Below, in pieces: positions 1 through 8,629 of a stretch of DNA of 64,000 bases. Source of the stretch: Limisalsivibrio acetivorans (lineage in GTDB: Bacteria > Chrysiogenota > Deferribacteres > Deferribacterales > Geovibrionaceae); the NCBI RefSeq assembly GCF_000421105.1, contig NZ_ATWF01000002.1, positions 434,001 through 498,000 of the forward strand, in the 5' to 3' direction. Both the position numbers and the translations under genes were made by a program. The notes beneath the pieces are model-generated. The model made no database searches. It was given only the letters and a program-made list of their open reading frames with translations, and was not told where the DNA came from. Numbering within the stretch: position 1 is the stretch's first letter; the number at the start of each line of letters is the position of its first letter.

Positions 1-926
1 CAGAAAAATACGACAGAAACTGGATGGAGAATGCAGGTGCTCCGTATATGGATTTTGACAAATATACAGGATTAATCGACGAGATAGCATCCTTTGGCAG
101 AAATCCCACCGTGGAGCTGGTTCACAGAGGGGAGCCCCTTCTGCATAAAAGACTTGTGGAGATGGTGGAATACGGCAGCAGGAAAGGAATTAAGATCTCC
201 CTTGTAACCAACGCCCTTGAGCTTGATGCGGACAAATCAAAGTCACTTCTGGATGCGGGCCTTACAAACATGTGGTTCAGTATGGACGGTGCGGACAGGG
301 AAACCTACGAAAGCATCAGAAGAGGTTCTAACTATGAAAAGGTTATAAAGAATATCCATGCATACATAGATACAGCGGAGAAGAGTTCCTCAAACACCTT
401 CACTGCAATGAAATACGTCCTATCCGAAGCTAATGCAGGGGGGCGGGAGCGCATGGCCGATATGTGGCTGGACAAGGTGAACTATCTGGTTTTTCAAATA
501 ATGAAGAAACACAACAGTGACGGCGAGTTCAGCATCATACGTGATACCAATGCAGAGAACCTGAATATAAAGGAGCGGATGCCTTGCCTGCACCTTTTCC
601 ATACGGCACTTGTTACCGCACAAGGGAACGTGGGTCCCTGTACAAACCTGTATAACGAAAAACCGGAGCATATCATAGGAAATGTATTCGAAGAGAACTC
701 GCTCTATGGTGTATGGGCCGGCGAAGAGTTCCGCAGGAGAAGGGAACTTGCCCTTGAAAAGAGATACAGCGAGATACCTCTATGCAACATATGCGACGGT
801 TTCATAGCGGTACCCTACCTTCTGGATAAGAGGATGGAAGGAAACCGCTTTATCATCCACGACGACTTCGGATATATCTACACAAAGGCAGATGACAAAA
901 AACTGTACCCGAATTTCACTTTCTAA
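1..926 (+). CDS. Radical SAM/SPASM-domain protein, 5' end outside the window
   Basis: The reading frame is open to the left edge (in-frame codons from base 3), so the ATG at 24 is probably internal and the CxxxCxxC cluster-binding loop lies outside the window. What remains shows a radical SAM barrel (NPTVELVHRGEPLL, the GGEPLL-like strand; SLVTNALELD; MWFSMDGADRETYE) and a C-terminal SPASM-type region whose cysteines (PCLHLF, GPCTNL, LCNICDG) would bind an extra Fe-S cluster. Such enzymes modify peptides, proteins or sugars by 5'-deoxyadenosyl chemistry; the substrate is unknown. It converges on the methyltransferase with an 11-base overlap. Family assignment is firm, function is not. Confidence 0.85.
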   Translation, partial: EKYDRNWMENAGAPYMDFDKYTGLIDEIASFGRNPTVELVHRGEPLLHKRLVEMVEYGSRKGIKISLVTNALELDADKSKSLLDAGLTNMWFSMDGADRETYESIRRGSNYEKVIKNIHAYIDTAEKSSSNTFTAMKYVLSEANAGGRERMADMWLDKVNYLVFQIMKKHNSDGEFSIIRDTNAENLNIKERMPCLHLFHTALVTAQGNVGPCTNLYNEKPEHIIGNVFEENSLYGVWAGEEFRRRRELALEKRYSEIPLCNICDGFIAVPYLLDKRMEGNRFIIHDDFGYIYTKADDKKLYPNFTF

Positions 927-1770
927 GCCTGTATACTCCGCCTATTCCTGCAAAGAGCTTATCTTTCATAGGAAAACCTCTACCACTGAACTGGAGTGAA
1001 TCGAGGAACTCCCTTGATTCCTCCGGAAGTCTCTCATCCTTGAGGGCGTCCATATACTTATAGCGGAGCATCTCCATCTCCCTTTCGCTTATGTAGCCGC
1101 CGGCAAACTCAGCATCGAAACCTACATTCCGGCATAGGGATATAAACTCTTTGGGTACAAAGGGTTTTGAGACGGGACAGTTCTCGCCGTCCGTCGTTCT
1201 GGAAAAGGCTTCCTCGGGACTGAGCCCTTCAAAATGACCTTTTTTGATCATCCTCTCATAAACTGTGAAAAGATGAAACCAGACGCTCTCCCTGTTGTAC
1301 ACCATAACAACACCTGTACCGCTCGGCCTGAGAACTCTGTAAAGCTCCTTTAAAACATCTGCGGGGGAGCTGCTGTGATGGATAACACCGGAGGAATGGA
1401 CATGGTCAATACTCCCTACATCAATTGGAATACTCTCCCCTTCCTGAATTTTTATAAGCTCTACCCTTTTACTGTCAATACCGTAAAGCTTCAGCCTGTC
1501 TTCAAGGAGCCCCAGAGCCTTCGAGGATATATCCAGTGAAAATACTTTACTGGCACCACCTTCCATCAGGTATCCGATGGTGTCATCACCGGGTCCGCAG
1601 CCATAGTCAAGTACAGTCTGCCCCCCTCTGTCACCATAAAGATCCATAAGCTCTTTCATCTTGGGATAGATATCGCTCCTCCAGAGCAGATACCTTTCCG
1701 ATTCTTCCTTTGATGTAAATGGAGTAGAGTTCACAGTATGCTCTTCCCAGTATCTCTCTATATCGTTCAC
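916..1770 (-). CDS. Class I SAM-dependent methyltransferase
   Basis: This is a 284-aa methyltransferase. The SAM-binding loop is VLDYGCGPGDDT, followed by the acidic end of strand 2 (VFSLDIS) and a Methyltransf_11-like motif (HVHSSGVIHH, ELYRVLRPSG). An open frame extends to 1917, but that would overlap the upstream radical SAM gene by 125 bases. I chose the GTG at 1770 because it is preceded by GAGGTGG at about 4 bases and lies 22 bases after the upstream stop. It is the last gene of the 7517-to-916 block. Substrate is unknown; the context suggests methylation of a sugar or of the modified protein. Confidence 0.85.
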   Translation of the reverse strand: MNDIERYWEEHTVNSTPFTSKEESERYLLWRSDIYPKMKELMDLYGDRGGQTVLDYGCGPGDDTIGYLMEGGASKVFSLDISSKALGLLEDRLKLYGIDSKRVELIKIQEGESIPIDVGSIDHVHSSGVIHHSSSPADVLKELYRVLRPSGTGVVMVYNRESVWFHLFTVYERMIKKGHFEGLSPEEAFSRTTDGENCPVSKPFVPKEFISLCRNVGFDAEFAGGYISEREMEMLRYKYMDALKDERLPEESREFLDSLQFSGRGFPMKDKLFAGIGGVYRLRK

Positions 1771-1792
1771 AGTCCACCTCTGTCTATTACAG

Positions 1793-2773
1793 CTATTCCC
1801 AGCTGTCGTTGTCTGTTTTATGCCAAAAGTTCGGAAAAAGGCTCCATACGCTACACCTTTCACAGAACTCAAGTTCCTCAGGTCTGTTCTGCAGATGAAG
1901 CCTTCTGTATTCTGCAAGCTTTTCCCCTTTCCATATACCCTCGAAGTCCTCCTCCATAATATTCCCCAGGGGGTTCTTCTCCCCTGTTACGTGGATAAAA
2001 CACTTTGAAACATCTCCGTTCGGTTCTATTTTTGTAGCGTACCACAGCCATGCGCAAGGGTACCTGACCCCGGGGCAATCAACTTCCGCTTCGATCCTGT
2101 TACCGTAACGGTCAACATCTATCCCGGTAACCTCATTCTCATTCACAAGCCCGGCCCAATTGCCAAAACCCCGCACATACACCTTATCAGTAACCCCTTC
2201 CCATCTTTCGAGAAAATCCTTGAACTCATGCTCAAGCTCGCTGATTCCAATGATATGGGTCTGGATAAAAAGGTGGTCGGCACCCCTTTTATTTCTCGTT
2301 TCCACAAGGGTTTCGAGGTTTCTGCAAACGTTTTCGTAATCAACTGCTCCCGTAAGCCATTTATAGGTTTCTGCAGAACCTGCATCAAGAGAAAATGAGA
2401 GGTTGTCTATACCGCTGTCCACAATTTTCTCCGCACGTTCTTTATCAATGAGAGTTCCGTTCGTAGCCACAACTATATGAGCATCCGGGCAAAGCCTGCG
2501 GGAGGTAAAGAGATACTCATCCGCCTTGGGGTGTTGGAACGTTTCACCGTATGCACTTAACTCAAGGCTTATCTTCCTGCCTGCCATGTCTCTGCACGCT
2601 TTTTCAAAGACCTCATCGGTTATGTAGCGTTCCCTTTCAACCCTTTGGCTGAACATAGGGCACATCCGGCAAAGCCTGTTGCACTGCCATTCCCCCAGAG
2701 ATATACCTACGGCCTGGGGAAAATCTGGACGCAAAAACTCTCTTCTGTCTTCATCTCTGTTCTTTGATATCAT
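1793..2773 (-). CDS. Radical SAM/SPASM-domain protein
   Basis: This 326-aa protein has the complete radical SAM motif CNRLCRMCPM near residue 31 (CxxxCxxC, ligating the 4Fe-4S cluster), ELSAYGETF as the GGE-like strand, and VVATNGTLI and LSFSLDAGS barrel strands. A C-terminal SPASM-like region carries cysteines at CPGVRYPC, SKCFIH and FCERCSVW. Members with this C-terminal layout act on peptides, proteins or small molecules. The ATG overlaps the end of the 687-aa glycosyltransferase gene by 4 bases (ATGA), so the two are translationally coupled. A second radical SAM/SPASM protein lies at 1-926. Its substrate cannot be read from the sequence. Confidence 0.88.
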   Translation of the reverse strand: MISKNRDEDRREFLRPDFPQAVGISLGEWQCNRLCRMCPMFSQRVERERYITDEVFEKACRDMAGRKISLELSAYGETFQHPKADEYLFTSRRLCPDAHIVVATNGTLIDKERAEKIVDSGIDNLSFSLDAGSAETYKWLTGAVDYENVCRNLETLVETRNKRGADHLFIQTHIIGISELEHEFKDFLERWEGVTDKVYVRGFGNWAGLVNENEVTGIDVDRYGNRIEAEVDCPGVRYPCAWLWYATKIEPNGDVSKCFIHVTGEKNPLGNIMEEDFEGIWKGEKLAEYRRLHLQNRPEELEFCERCSVWSLFPNFWHKTDNDSWE

Positions 2774-4833
2774 CGGGAGATACCCTCAATTATTTTCCTG
2801 AACGAACTGACCATTTTTGACGGGTTTATATGAAAGTGATACATATGGAGCTTGCTGTAGTCCCTACCAACCTTTTCCCTCAGCTCCTTATCTTGTATGA
2901 ACCTGCCGGCATTCTCTATATACTCTTCCACTGTGGAGCTTACAGGGAAAAGCCTTACAGCCTCCGCCATTCTCTCTGCGTTTTCCTCGTTATCTCTGCG
3001 GACAATTTCCACAAAGTTGTTCATGGTGCTTCTTATATCATCTTCGCTTACATTATAGGTACTGTTCAGGCTTATCTCAATCTTACCCTTTGATCTGTAT
3101 TCTCCTAGGGCCTCTCCCATGGCAAAGGGAAAGGGGTTAAGCACAAGGTCAATAATCCTTCCGTATATATGAGGGTTAACAACACCAGGGAGATAAAGCC
3201 TTTCGAGCAGATCGTTTTCACCGAAAATCCTTTGAAGCATCTGGCTGGTACCGACTCCGCAAGCTATATATATCGTATCCGGGTTATTCTTCATAATCTC
3301 CACAACTGCCTGTAAATACTCCTCAGACTCAACCTTCATCAAGCGACCGATATACCCGAGCTTCACAGTTTCCGAAGGATACTTACGCATGTGGGTCTGT
3401 AGCTCGAATTCGTCAACCTCAGGGTTATAGAAAGGCTCCATCATGTAATGCTGAAGGGGCTTGAAGTTGTATCCCTTTAACTCTATATAATCCTGATCCT
3501 CCTGCAGAACCGTCACATGGGTCATCCTTTCGTCGATGCCGGGGATGTCGTAGGTGTAGTTTCCGTGGGACCAGAAGATCTGTCTGGGGGCAGTTCTGGA
3601 GGTAAACAGGAAGTTGAACTGCTCCCTGTTGTTCCCTGCAAGGACAAGGATATCTATATCATCCTCAATAATCCTCTCCCTGAGCCGGAGGCATTTGTTA
3701 ACATGGCTGTAGTAGTGCCCCTTGTTTCTGTCATCAATAAGCTCGTGGTTACTCACATAGTTCGCCTTCAATAACCCGAGATCGCCCACAATCTCTTTCT
3801 TGGATTTGCTCTTCTCTACATACTCAAGGTCGTAAATATTCATCTCGAATTCAGGCGCATTCTCCATAAGAGAATGAAGGAAGGAGAGCGTAATCTTTAT
3901 GGGGGAGCTCAGCACAACCCTGTCCACAAGGATCCCCACCTTCATCTTATCCTTGCGTTTAAAGGGTTTCTTAACCGGTTCTATCCCGTTCCTTGCACAG
4001 TAGTCCTTAACGTACTCCGCAAACGGGAGCTCCACCTCTTCATTGAACCTGGCAAACTGCTCGTCGGTCTGGGCGATATTAAGGTATATGTGAGACAGAG
4101 GGAAATGGAGGAAAAAGACAAGCTCATCCTCCTTCTTCTCCATAGCTTTATAGAAGAACTCCTTCCATTTGTCGTAGAACTTCATGAAGGAGAACTCGTG
4201 GAGATACACATTCCACATCACAGAGACCACCCACAGGAGGGATGATTTCTGCTCATATGTGCTCTTCTGCCAGAAGGAGTTTTTATAAACATTATTAAGC
4301 ACTTCATCCACCATCTCTGCGGAATCCTCAAAGAGAAGCTTCATGGAGTGCAGAACAGCATTTACATTCTGTTCTGATGACATGATCACATGGAGATCAA
4401 GGAAGAAAAGGGATGATATATAGCTTTTTCTTGCTGCCTTGAAGGGCTTTGTGAAGCACTGGGCAGTGAACATCATGGAATGGATAAGAAGCTTTCGCCA
4501 ATCGTTCTTCTCACCCTTGAGAAGCTTCTTCATCTTATCCTCTATCCCTTTAACAGCAGGGGTCGAGAGTTTTTTTAACCCAGCCTTGTGCATTATCCGC
4601 CCAAGGCTCAGATAATCGAAGAAAAACTGCTCATGCTCAAGGTTGGGTATGAGAAAATCGTCCCTTATTCTGATTAGCAGTGCCTCGATCTCTTTTTGTC
4701 TGGCTAAAACATCCTCATCGGATGATCCAAGCACAGCCTCATCGAGCTTCTGGATTATAGCCCCCACCTCATGGCTCTTTATCTCATCTATCTTCTGCAT
4801 GCAGAACTGAACAGTATTGTCGATATCTGTCAT
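2770..4833 (-). CDS. Two-part glycosyltransferase-like protein (helical N-terminus plus GT-B, SPINDLY/GT41-like)
   Basis: This 687-aa protein has two parts. Residues 1 to about 295 are helix-rich with no recognised motif, possibly a degenerate helical-repeat (TPR-like) domain. From about 298 (KMKVGILVDRVV) a GT-B-like fold begins, with IDILVLAGNN, IFWSHGNYTYDIPGID, VKLGYIGRL and a C-terminal donor-site-like segment DLVLNPFPFAMGEAL that recalls the LDTFPYNGGTT region of GT41/SPINDLY-type transferases. The arrangement resembles the Caulobacter flagellin glycosyltransferase FlmG (TPR plus GT). With pseudaminic acid genes and a flagellin nearby, transfer of a nonulosonic acid to flagellin is a reasonable inference, not a demonstrated role. 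Confidence 0.65.
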   Translation of the reverse strand: MTDIDNTVQFCMQKIDEIKSHEVGAIIQKLDEAVLGSSDEDVLARQKEIEALLIRIRDDFLIPNLEHEQFFFDYLSLGRIMHKAGLKKLSTPAVKGIEDKMKKLLKGEKNDWRKLLIHSMMFTAQCFTKPFKAARKSYISSLFFLDLHVIMSSEQNVNAVLHSMKLLFEDSAEMVDEVLNNVYKNSFWQKSTYEQKSSLLWVVSVMWNVYLHEFSFMKFYDKWKEFFYKAMEKKEDELVFFLHFPLSHIYLNIAQTDEQFARFNEEVELPFAEYVKDYCARNGIEPVKKPFKRKDKMKVGILVDRVVLSSPIKITLSFLHSLMENAPEFEMNIYDLEYVEKSKSKKEIVGDLGLLKANYVSNHELIDDRNKGHYYSHVNKCLRLRERIIEDDIDILVLAGNNREQFNFLFTSRTAPRQIFWSHGNYTYDIPGIDERMTHVTVLQEDQDYIELKGYNFKPLQHYMMEPFYNPEVDEFELQTHMRKYPSETVKLGYIGRLMKVESEEYLQAVVEIMKNNPDTIYIACGVGTSQMLQRIFGENDLLERLYLPGVVNPHIYGRIIDLVLNPFPFAMGEALGEYRSKGKIEISLNSTYNVSEDDIRSTMNNFVEIVRRDNEENAERMAEAVRLFPVSSTVEEYIENAGRFIQDKELREKVGRDYSKLHMYHFHINPSKMVSSFRKIIEGISR

Positions 4834-4902
4834 AACCTACCCGTTTTATAATTATTCTGTGGATTATTTAGCAATCAGCAGACCAACGAAGGGGAAAATA
4901 CT

Positions 4903-6123
4903 TCATCCGTATAGAATCCTGCGCAGGAGTGGTGATCTTGCCACAAAGAACTGCTTAATCCAGTAAAGACTGTCCCTCGTTCGGTTCTTCTCAAGGTACT
5001 TCTTCGTTTTTGAACAGCCGAAGGGCTTCTTACCACCTAGAGCAGAGTTAACAACAGCTTCGGTAAGGGCGGCATATGTATATTTATCCGATGCGATCAC
5101 ATCCTCATAGGCCTTCAGAGCCACCGATTTGCGCATCTCCTCATCATGAAGAATCCGCACAACGTCATCGATATTGCTGAAATCCTTCCTGAGCTCGATA
5201 TAGTGCTTCCCCTTCTCCAGCACACCGTTGTAATCACCCTCAATAAGGACCTGACAAGCTCCCGCCTGGATACACTCAAACTGTCTCGGCGACAGGGCAA
5301 AATACTCTATCTCACCGTCCCGGCCGGGGAAAAGAAGCCCTTCAGCCTCGGCGAAGGATGCCTCCGGGTGCCTCTCCATGTATTTTGTGCACTCCTTCAT
5401 CAACGAGCCGTCGTAATCAAGGATGGACGCCCCACCCTCCACACCGGGCATGTACCTGCACCTTTTCAGGAATTCATGCCAGCTCAACCCCTTAAGCACA
5501 TCCTCCGGACGGGAGGATATATCAAGCTTGAGGGAATCGGAATAGCTGCGGAAAACCTCTCCTGCCTGATACTTGAGCTGTGCATGACTCCCCAGCCAAT
5601 ACTCCGGCTTCCATGCACGGTATCCGATATCGATGTCCCTTTTGATGTCCTTTTTATGTGCCTTATCCTTTAGCTCGGGATCCACGTACCCGGTAAGCAC
5701 CTGATGGTAAGCTTCTATGGGTAGATGCATATCCCTGTATATCCCCATGGCCGTTTCCGGCTTAGCGAGGGTAAACACTTTAGTAGTGCCTGTATTCTTC
5801 ATGAAGCGGCAGAGCTGTTTTGCCCTGAAATACTCATCCTGAGGCATGATCCCCTTAACCGCATCGTAATCCCTGAACACCGAGCACCGCTCCATTAGCC
5901 TGTGGAAACGGTCGCTGTTCCAGCGTGTTGCGAGGAGGGTGTTGTGGAAAAGGATAAGATCGATTCCCGCATCCCTCAGATATTCCGGTGCAGGCATATC
6001 CTCAATATTTAGGTAGAAGGCGTTGTGCTCTGAATACTCCCTGAAAGCATAAAGATGACGATAAACGGCCGTGCGCTCCAGATAGCGAGTATAGGCGTAA
6101 ACTATCAGTACATTATACTTCAT
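4903..6123 (-). CDS. Putative glycosyltransferase (family 1-like C-terminal domain)
   Basis: This 406-aa soluble protein begins with a Rossmann-like strand (MKYNVLIVYAYTRYLER) and has a C-terminal segment typical of Glyco_trans_1_2 domains: SPRQFECIQAGACQVLI, then YNGVLEKGKHYIELRKDFSN and an alternating helix ending at residue ~360. That element normally places the donor-binding glutamate in an E-C-x-A-x-G setting, here FECIQAG. No signal peptide or membrane segment is seen. The gene overlaps the WbqC-family gene by 11 bases and precedes the 687-aa glycosyltransferase by 69 bases. Donor and acceptor are unknown. Confidence 0.65.
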   Translation of the reverse strand: MKYNVLIVYAYTRYLERTAVYRHLYAFREYSEHNAFYLNIEDMPAPEYLRDAGIDLILFHNTLLATRWNSDRFHRLMERCSVFRDYDAVKGIMPQDEYFRAKQLCRFMKNTGTTKVFTLAKPETAMGIYRDMHLPIEAYHQVLTGYVDPELKDKAHKKDIKRDIDIGYRAWKPEYWLGSHAQLKYQAGEVFRSYSDSLKLDISSRPEDVLKGLSWHEFLKRCRYMPGVEGGASILDYDGSLMKECTKYMERHPEASFAEAEGLLFPGRDGEIEYFALSPRQFECIQAGACQVLIEGDYNGVLEKGKHYIELRKDFSNIDDVVRILHDEEMRKSVALKAYEDVIASDKYTYAALTEAVVNSALGGKKPFGCSKTKKYLEKNRTRDSLYWIKQFFVARSPLLRRILYG

Positions 6124-6811
6124 CGTCGTTACCGAAGGGGTTCTTTGCGCCCATATTGAATATCCAGTCTATGATGCTCAATCCCTTAAGGAAGCCTTCC
6201 CCCCTTTGCTCGTAAACGGGATGAACGAAATTCTGCCGTATCAGCTCCACGCCGAGCTTTTCGTAAATATCGCTATCGAGATACTCCTCCGCACCGTCAC
6301 CGCTCATGTAAACCGAGCATCCGGAGGCTAGGGTAAGCCGGGCAAGCTTTTCATTGGATTCCCCCGACACATCGAGCTTTGATGATATGAGGATACCGGA
6401 GGTATCTATACCGAGAAATGTGCAGATCTCTTTAATGACATAAGTATTATACAGAGCAAGATTATTTTCCGGATAATCGAGGAGTGCGAATACGAAATCC
6501 CTGTGCTCCTTGTAGTACGAAGCCTTTGCGTAGGCGGAGCTTATCTTCCCCCTGAGGCTTTCACGCCAGCTGGTATCCTTAAAATATGTCTCGTTTATAT
6601 CTTTGACTCCGTCACGCTCAACGGGCGCCGTGAGCCAGTTTTTGTCATTATTCAGCCGTAAATAAACCCGATTAGACCAGCACCCTCTGGAGGTTCTGGG
6701 AAACTGGGCATCATCGAAGATAACGAACCTGTCCGCCCGGCTTATCTTCTCGAAATATCCAAGCCACGGAAAGAAGTTCGGCTGATGAACGGCGCAAACC
6801 TCAGCGGACAT
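6113..6811 (-). CDS. WbqC-family protein
   Basis: This 232-aa protein matches the WbqC-like family through the N-terminal signature HQPNFFPWLGYFEKI, then DRFVIFDDAQFPRTS and NRVYL, and ends with SIIDWIFNMG. WbqC proteins occur in O-antigen and amino-sugar gene clusters; their reaction is not settled. The ATG at 6811 is preferred over one at 6829 because GGGAGGGAG lies directly upstream of 6811 while 6829 has no ribosome binding site. It overlaps the deacetylase-like gene by 11 bases and the downstream glycosyltransferase by 11 bases, so all three are coupled. Confidence 0.85.
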   Translation of the reverse strand: MSAEVCAVHQPNFFPWLGYFEKISRADRFVIFDDAQFPRTSRGCWSNRVYLRLNNDKNWLTAPVERDGVKDINETYFKDTSWRESLRGKISSAYAKASYYKEHRDFVFALLDYPENNLALYNTYVIKEICTFLGIDTSGILISSKLDVSGESNEKLARLTLASGCSVYMSGDGAEEYLDSDIYEKLGVELIRQNFVHPVYEQRGEGFLKGLSIIDWIFNMGAKNPFGNDDEV

Positions 6812-7517
6812 TCTCCCTCCCGCACTCATACAGGAATGAGTCGTACCACTCCATACACTTTATCCTCCGTAGCTCGGCACATCTCACTATCCGCTCCCTC
6901 GGCATCATCGGCTTATCCTGCCACCAGACGGGGTGTGTAAGCACCTGTATGCTTCCGGACTCCTCATACAGGAAATCGGCAAGCCTCCTGTGCCGCCAAT
7001 AACCGTTGCTGTCGGAGCAATACGCACACGATTTACGAAATATTTCGGAGTAGGCATTCACCATACCTTCGATAACATGCTCCGTATGGTTATCGATGCT
7101 TGTTTTATCGGGGTTGTGGAGTGAGAACGCCTCAACCTTTCTACCGGCAATCACTTCCAGAATCCCTTTTTCCAGCGCAAGCCCCCTTCCGGCGGCGGGA
7201 TCAAAATGAAGCCCTATATCATGCCCCATACCTGCTATGCTCCTGATAAGCTCCGCAGTGGGATCCTCAAGGATGCTGTAGAACAATGAGCCTGTCTGGA
7301 AGAAGAATGTAGAACGCACACCCGCATCCCTCTCTATCTCAGCAATTCTGAGGGCACGTTCGGGTGAATAGTCCACGTCATGACGCCAGAACGCCTTGTT
7401 GTCCGAGGGCTCCTCACGGTAGAAGGCGAAACGGAACCTGTGCTTTGCTTTATACAGGAGCTCCTTATAGTGAACTTCGGTAAAATCTTCAATGTGGTAG
7501 TTTTTTTCCATATCCAT
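6801..7517 (-). CDS. Polysaccharide deacetylase-like protein
   Basis: About 238 aa, related to NodB-fold carbohydrate esterases: FWRHDVDYSPERAL supplies the Asp motif, GHDIGLHFDP the metal-binding His motif and VLTHPVWW the C-terminal His motif. These enzymes remove N- or O-acetyl groups from sugars using a divalent metal. There is no signal peptide, so it would act in the cytoplasm on a sugar precursor. The frame also has a TTG at 7529, which lies too close to the G-rich stretch upstream; the ATG at 7517 is my choice, and 7511 is possible. It is the first gene of the leftward block. Confidence 0.75.
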   Translation of the reverse strand: MDMEKNYHIEDFTEVHYKELLYKAKHRFRFAFYREEPSDNKAFWRHDVDYSPERALRIAEIERDAGVRSTFFFQTGSLFYSILEDPTAELIRSIAGMGHDIGLHFDPAAGRGLALEKGILEVIAGRKVEAFSLHNPDKTSIDNHTEHVIEGMVNAYSEIFRKSCAYCSDSNGYWRHRRLADFLYEESGSIQVLTHPVWWQDKPMMPRERIVRCAELRRIKCMEWYDSFLYECGRENVR

Positions 7518-7568
7518 TAAATCGTTCAATCCCCCCGCTTGATTAGCCTAAGATTAGCCCCTGCAAAA

Positions 7569-7597
7569 ATTATATAAAGAAAAATATAAAAAAAGTC
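7569..7597 (-). promoter_or_regulatory. Candidate sigma-70 promoter for the leftward block
   Basis: On the minus strand a perfect TATAAT lies at 7574-7569 in an A/T-rich tract, about 52 bases before the start at 7517. A weak TGACTT box is 18 bases further upstream. It sits in the 140-base divergent space between the deacetylase-like and SDR genes. Confidence 0.35.
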
Positions 7598-7598
7598 A

Positions 7599-7626
7599 TT
7601 GTAACGGCGATCACTTCCGATACTAT
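7599..7626 (+). promoter_or_regulatory. Candidate sigma-70 promoter for the SDR-aminotransferase-AsnB operon
   Basis: TTGTAA (7599-7604) and TACTAT (7621-7626) are separated by 16 bases, each matching four of six consensus positions. The SDR gene start follows at 7658 with an AAGGAG ribosome binding site. The space between the two divergent genes holds nothing else that I recognise. Confidence 0.35.
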
Positions 7627-7657
7627 TATAGACGAATCTTTATTTAAGGAGTCATCG

Positions 7658-8629
7658 ATGGATATCAGAGGAAAGAAGGCACTGGTTATCGGCGGGGCAG
7701 GTTTTATAGGTTCCCATGTTGTGGAGGAGCTTCTAAAGCATGATGTAGCCGAAGTCATTATATACGACAACTTTACAAGGGGCTCAGAGGACAACATAGC
7801 CACAGCCCTGAACGACCCCCGTGTGAGGGTTTTCCATCTGGGTGGTGATATATTACACTCGGATATACTTGAGGAGGCGATCAAGGATGCGGATCTCGTT
7901 TTCCACCTGGCCGCCCTCTGGCTTCTGCACTGCTACGACTACCCCCGAAGCGCCTTCCATGTGAACGTGGAGGGGACCTTCAATGTACTTGAGCTCTGCG
8001 TTAAGCACAACGTTGAGAAGCTTATATATTCCTCCTCCGCATCGGTTTACGGCGATGCCATCAAATCCCCCATGAAGGAGGACCACCCCTTTAACAACAA
8101 CAACTTCTACGGCGCAACAAAGATAGCCTGCGAGCAGTTCTGCAGGGCGTTCCATCACCGCTACGGCCTCGACTATGTCGGGCTCCGCTATATGAACGTG
8201 TACGGCGCAAGGCAGGACTACAAGGGTGCATACATCGCCGTTATCATGAAGATACTCGACCGTCTGCAGGAGGGTATGCCCCCCGTTGTCCACGGGGACG
8301 GTAAGCAGTCCTATGATTTCATATACGTCTCCGATGTGGCAAAGGCAAACGTCTGCGCCGCAATCTCCGACGCCACGGACGATTTCTACAACGTGGGCAG
8401 AGGGGTCAAAACAACCATAAAGGAACTGGCCGAAACCATATTAAAGATAACCGACTCAAAGCACGAGATAGAGTACCAGCCTGCGGACAGGGTCTTTGTG
8501 ACCAGCAGAGTAGGCTCCACCCGAAAGGCGGAAAAGGAGCTGAACTTCACCGCTGATATAGATCTGGAAGAGGGGCTCAGAAGGGTTGTCCAGTGGCGAC
8601 TTGAAAGAGACGGACGCGGGTTCGAATAA
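7658..8629 (+). CDS. NAD-dependent epimerase/dehydratase (extended SDR)
   Basis: This 323-aa extended short-chain dehydrogenase has the NAD-binding motif GGAGFIGSH near residue 13, IYSSSASVYG with the catalytic Ser, and YGATKIACE as the Y-x-x-x-K pair. Its closest general resemblance is UDP-glucose 4-epimerase and sugar-nucleotide dehydratases. AAGGAG lies 7 bases before the ATG. The stop codon overlaps the next ATG (TAATG), so it is coupled to the aminotransferase. The pair would convert an NDP-sugar to a keto or epimeric intermediate and then to an amino sugar; the exact sugar is not determinable. Confidence 0.88.
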   Translation: MDIRGKKALVIGGAGFIGSHVVEELLKHDVAEVIIYDNFTRGSEDNIATALNDPRVRVFHLGGDILHSDILEEAIKDADLVFHLAALWLLHCYDYPRSAFHVNVEGTFNVLELCVKHNVEKLIYSSSASVYGDAIKSPMKEDHPFNNNNFYGATKIACEQFCRAFHHRYGLDYVGLRYMNVYGARQDYKGAYIAVIMKILDRLQEGMPPVVHGDGKQSYDFIYVSDVAKANVCAAISDATDDFYNVGRGVKTTIKELAETILKITDSKHEIEYQPADRVFVTSRVGSTRKAEKELNFTADIDLEEGLRRVVQWRLERDGRGFE

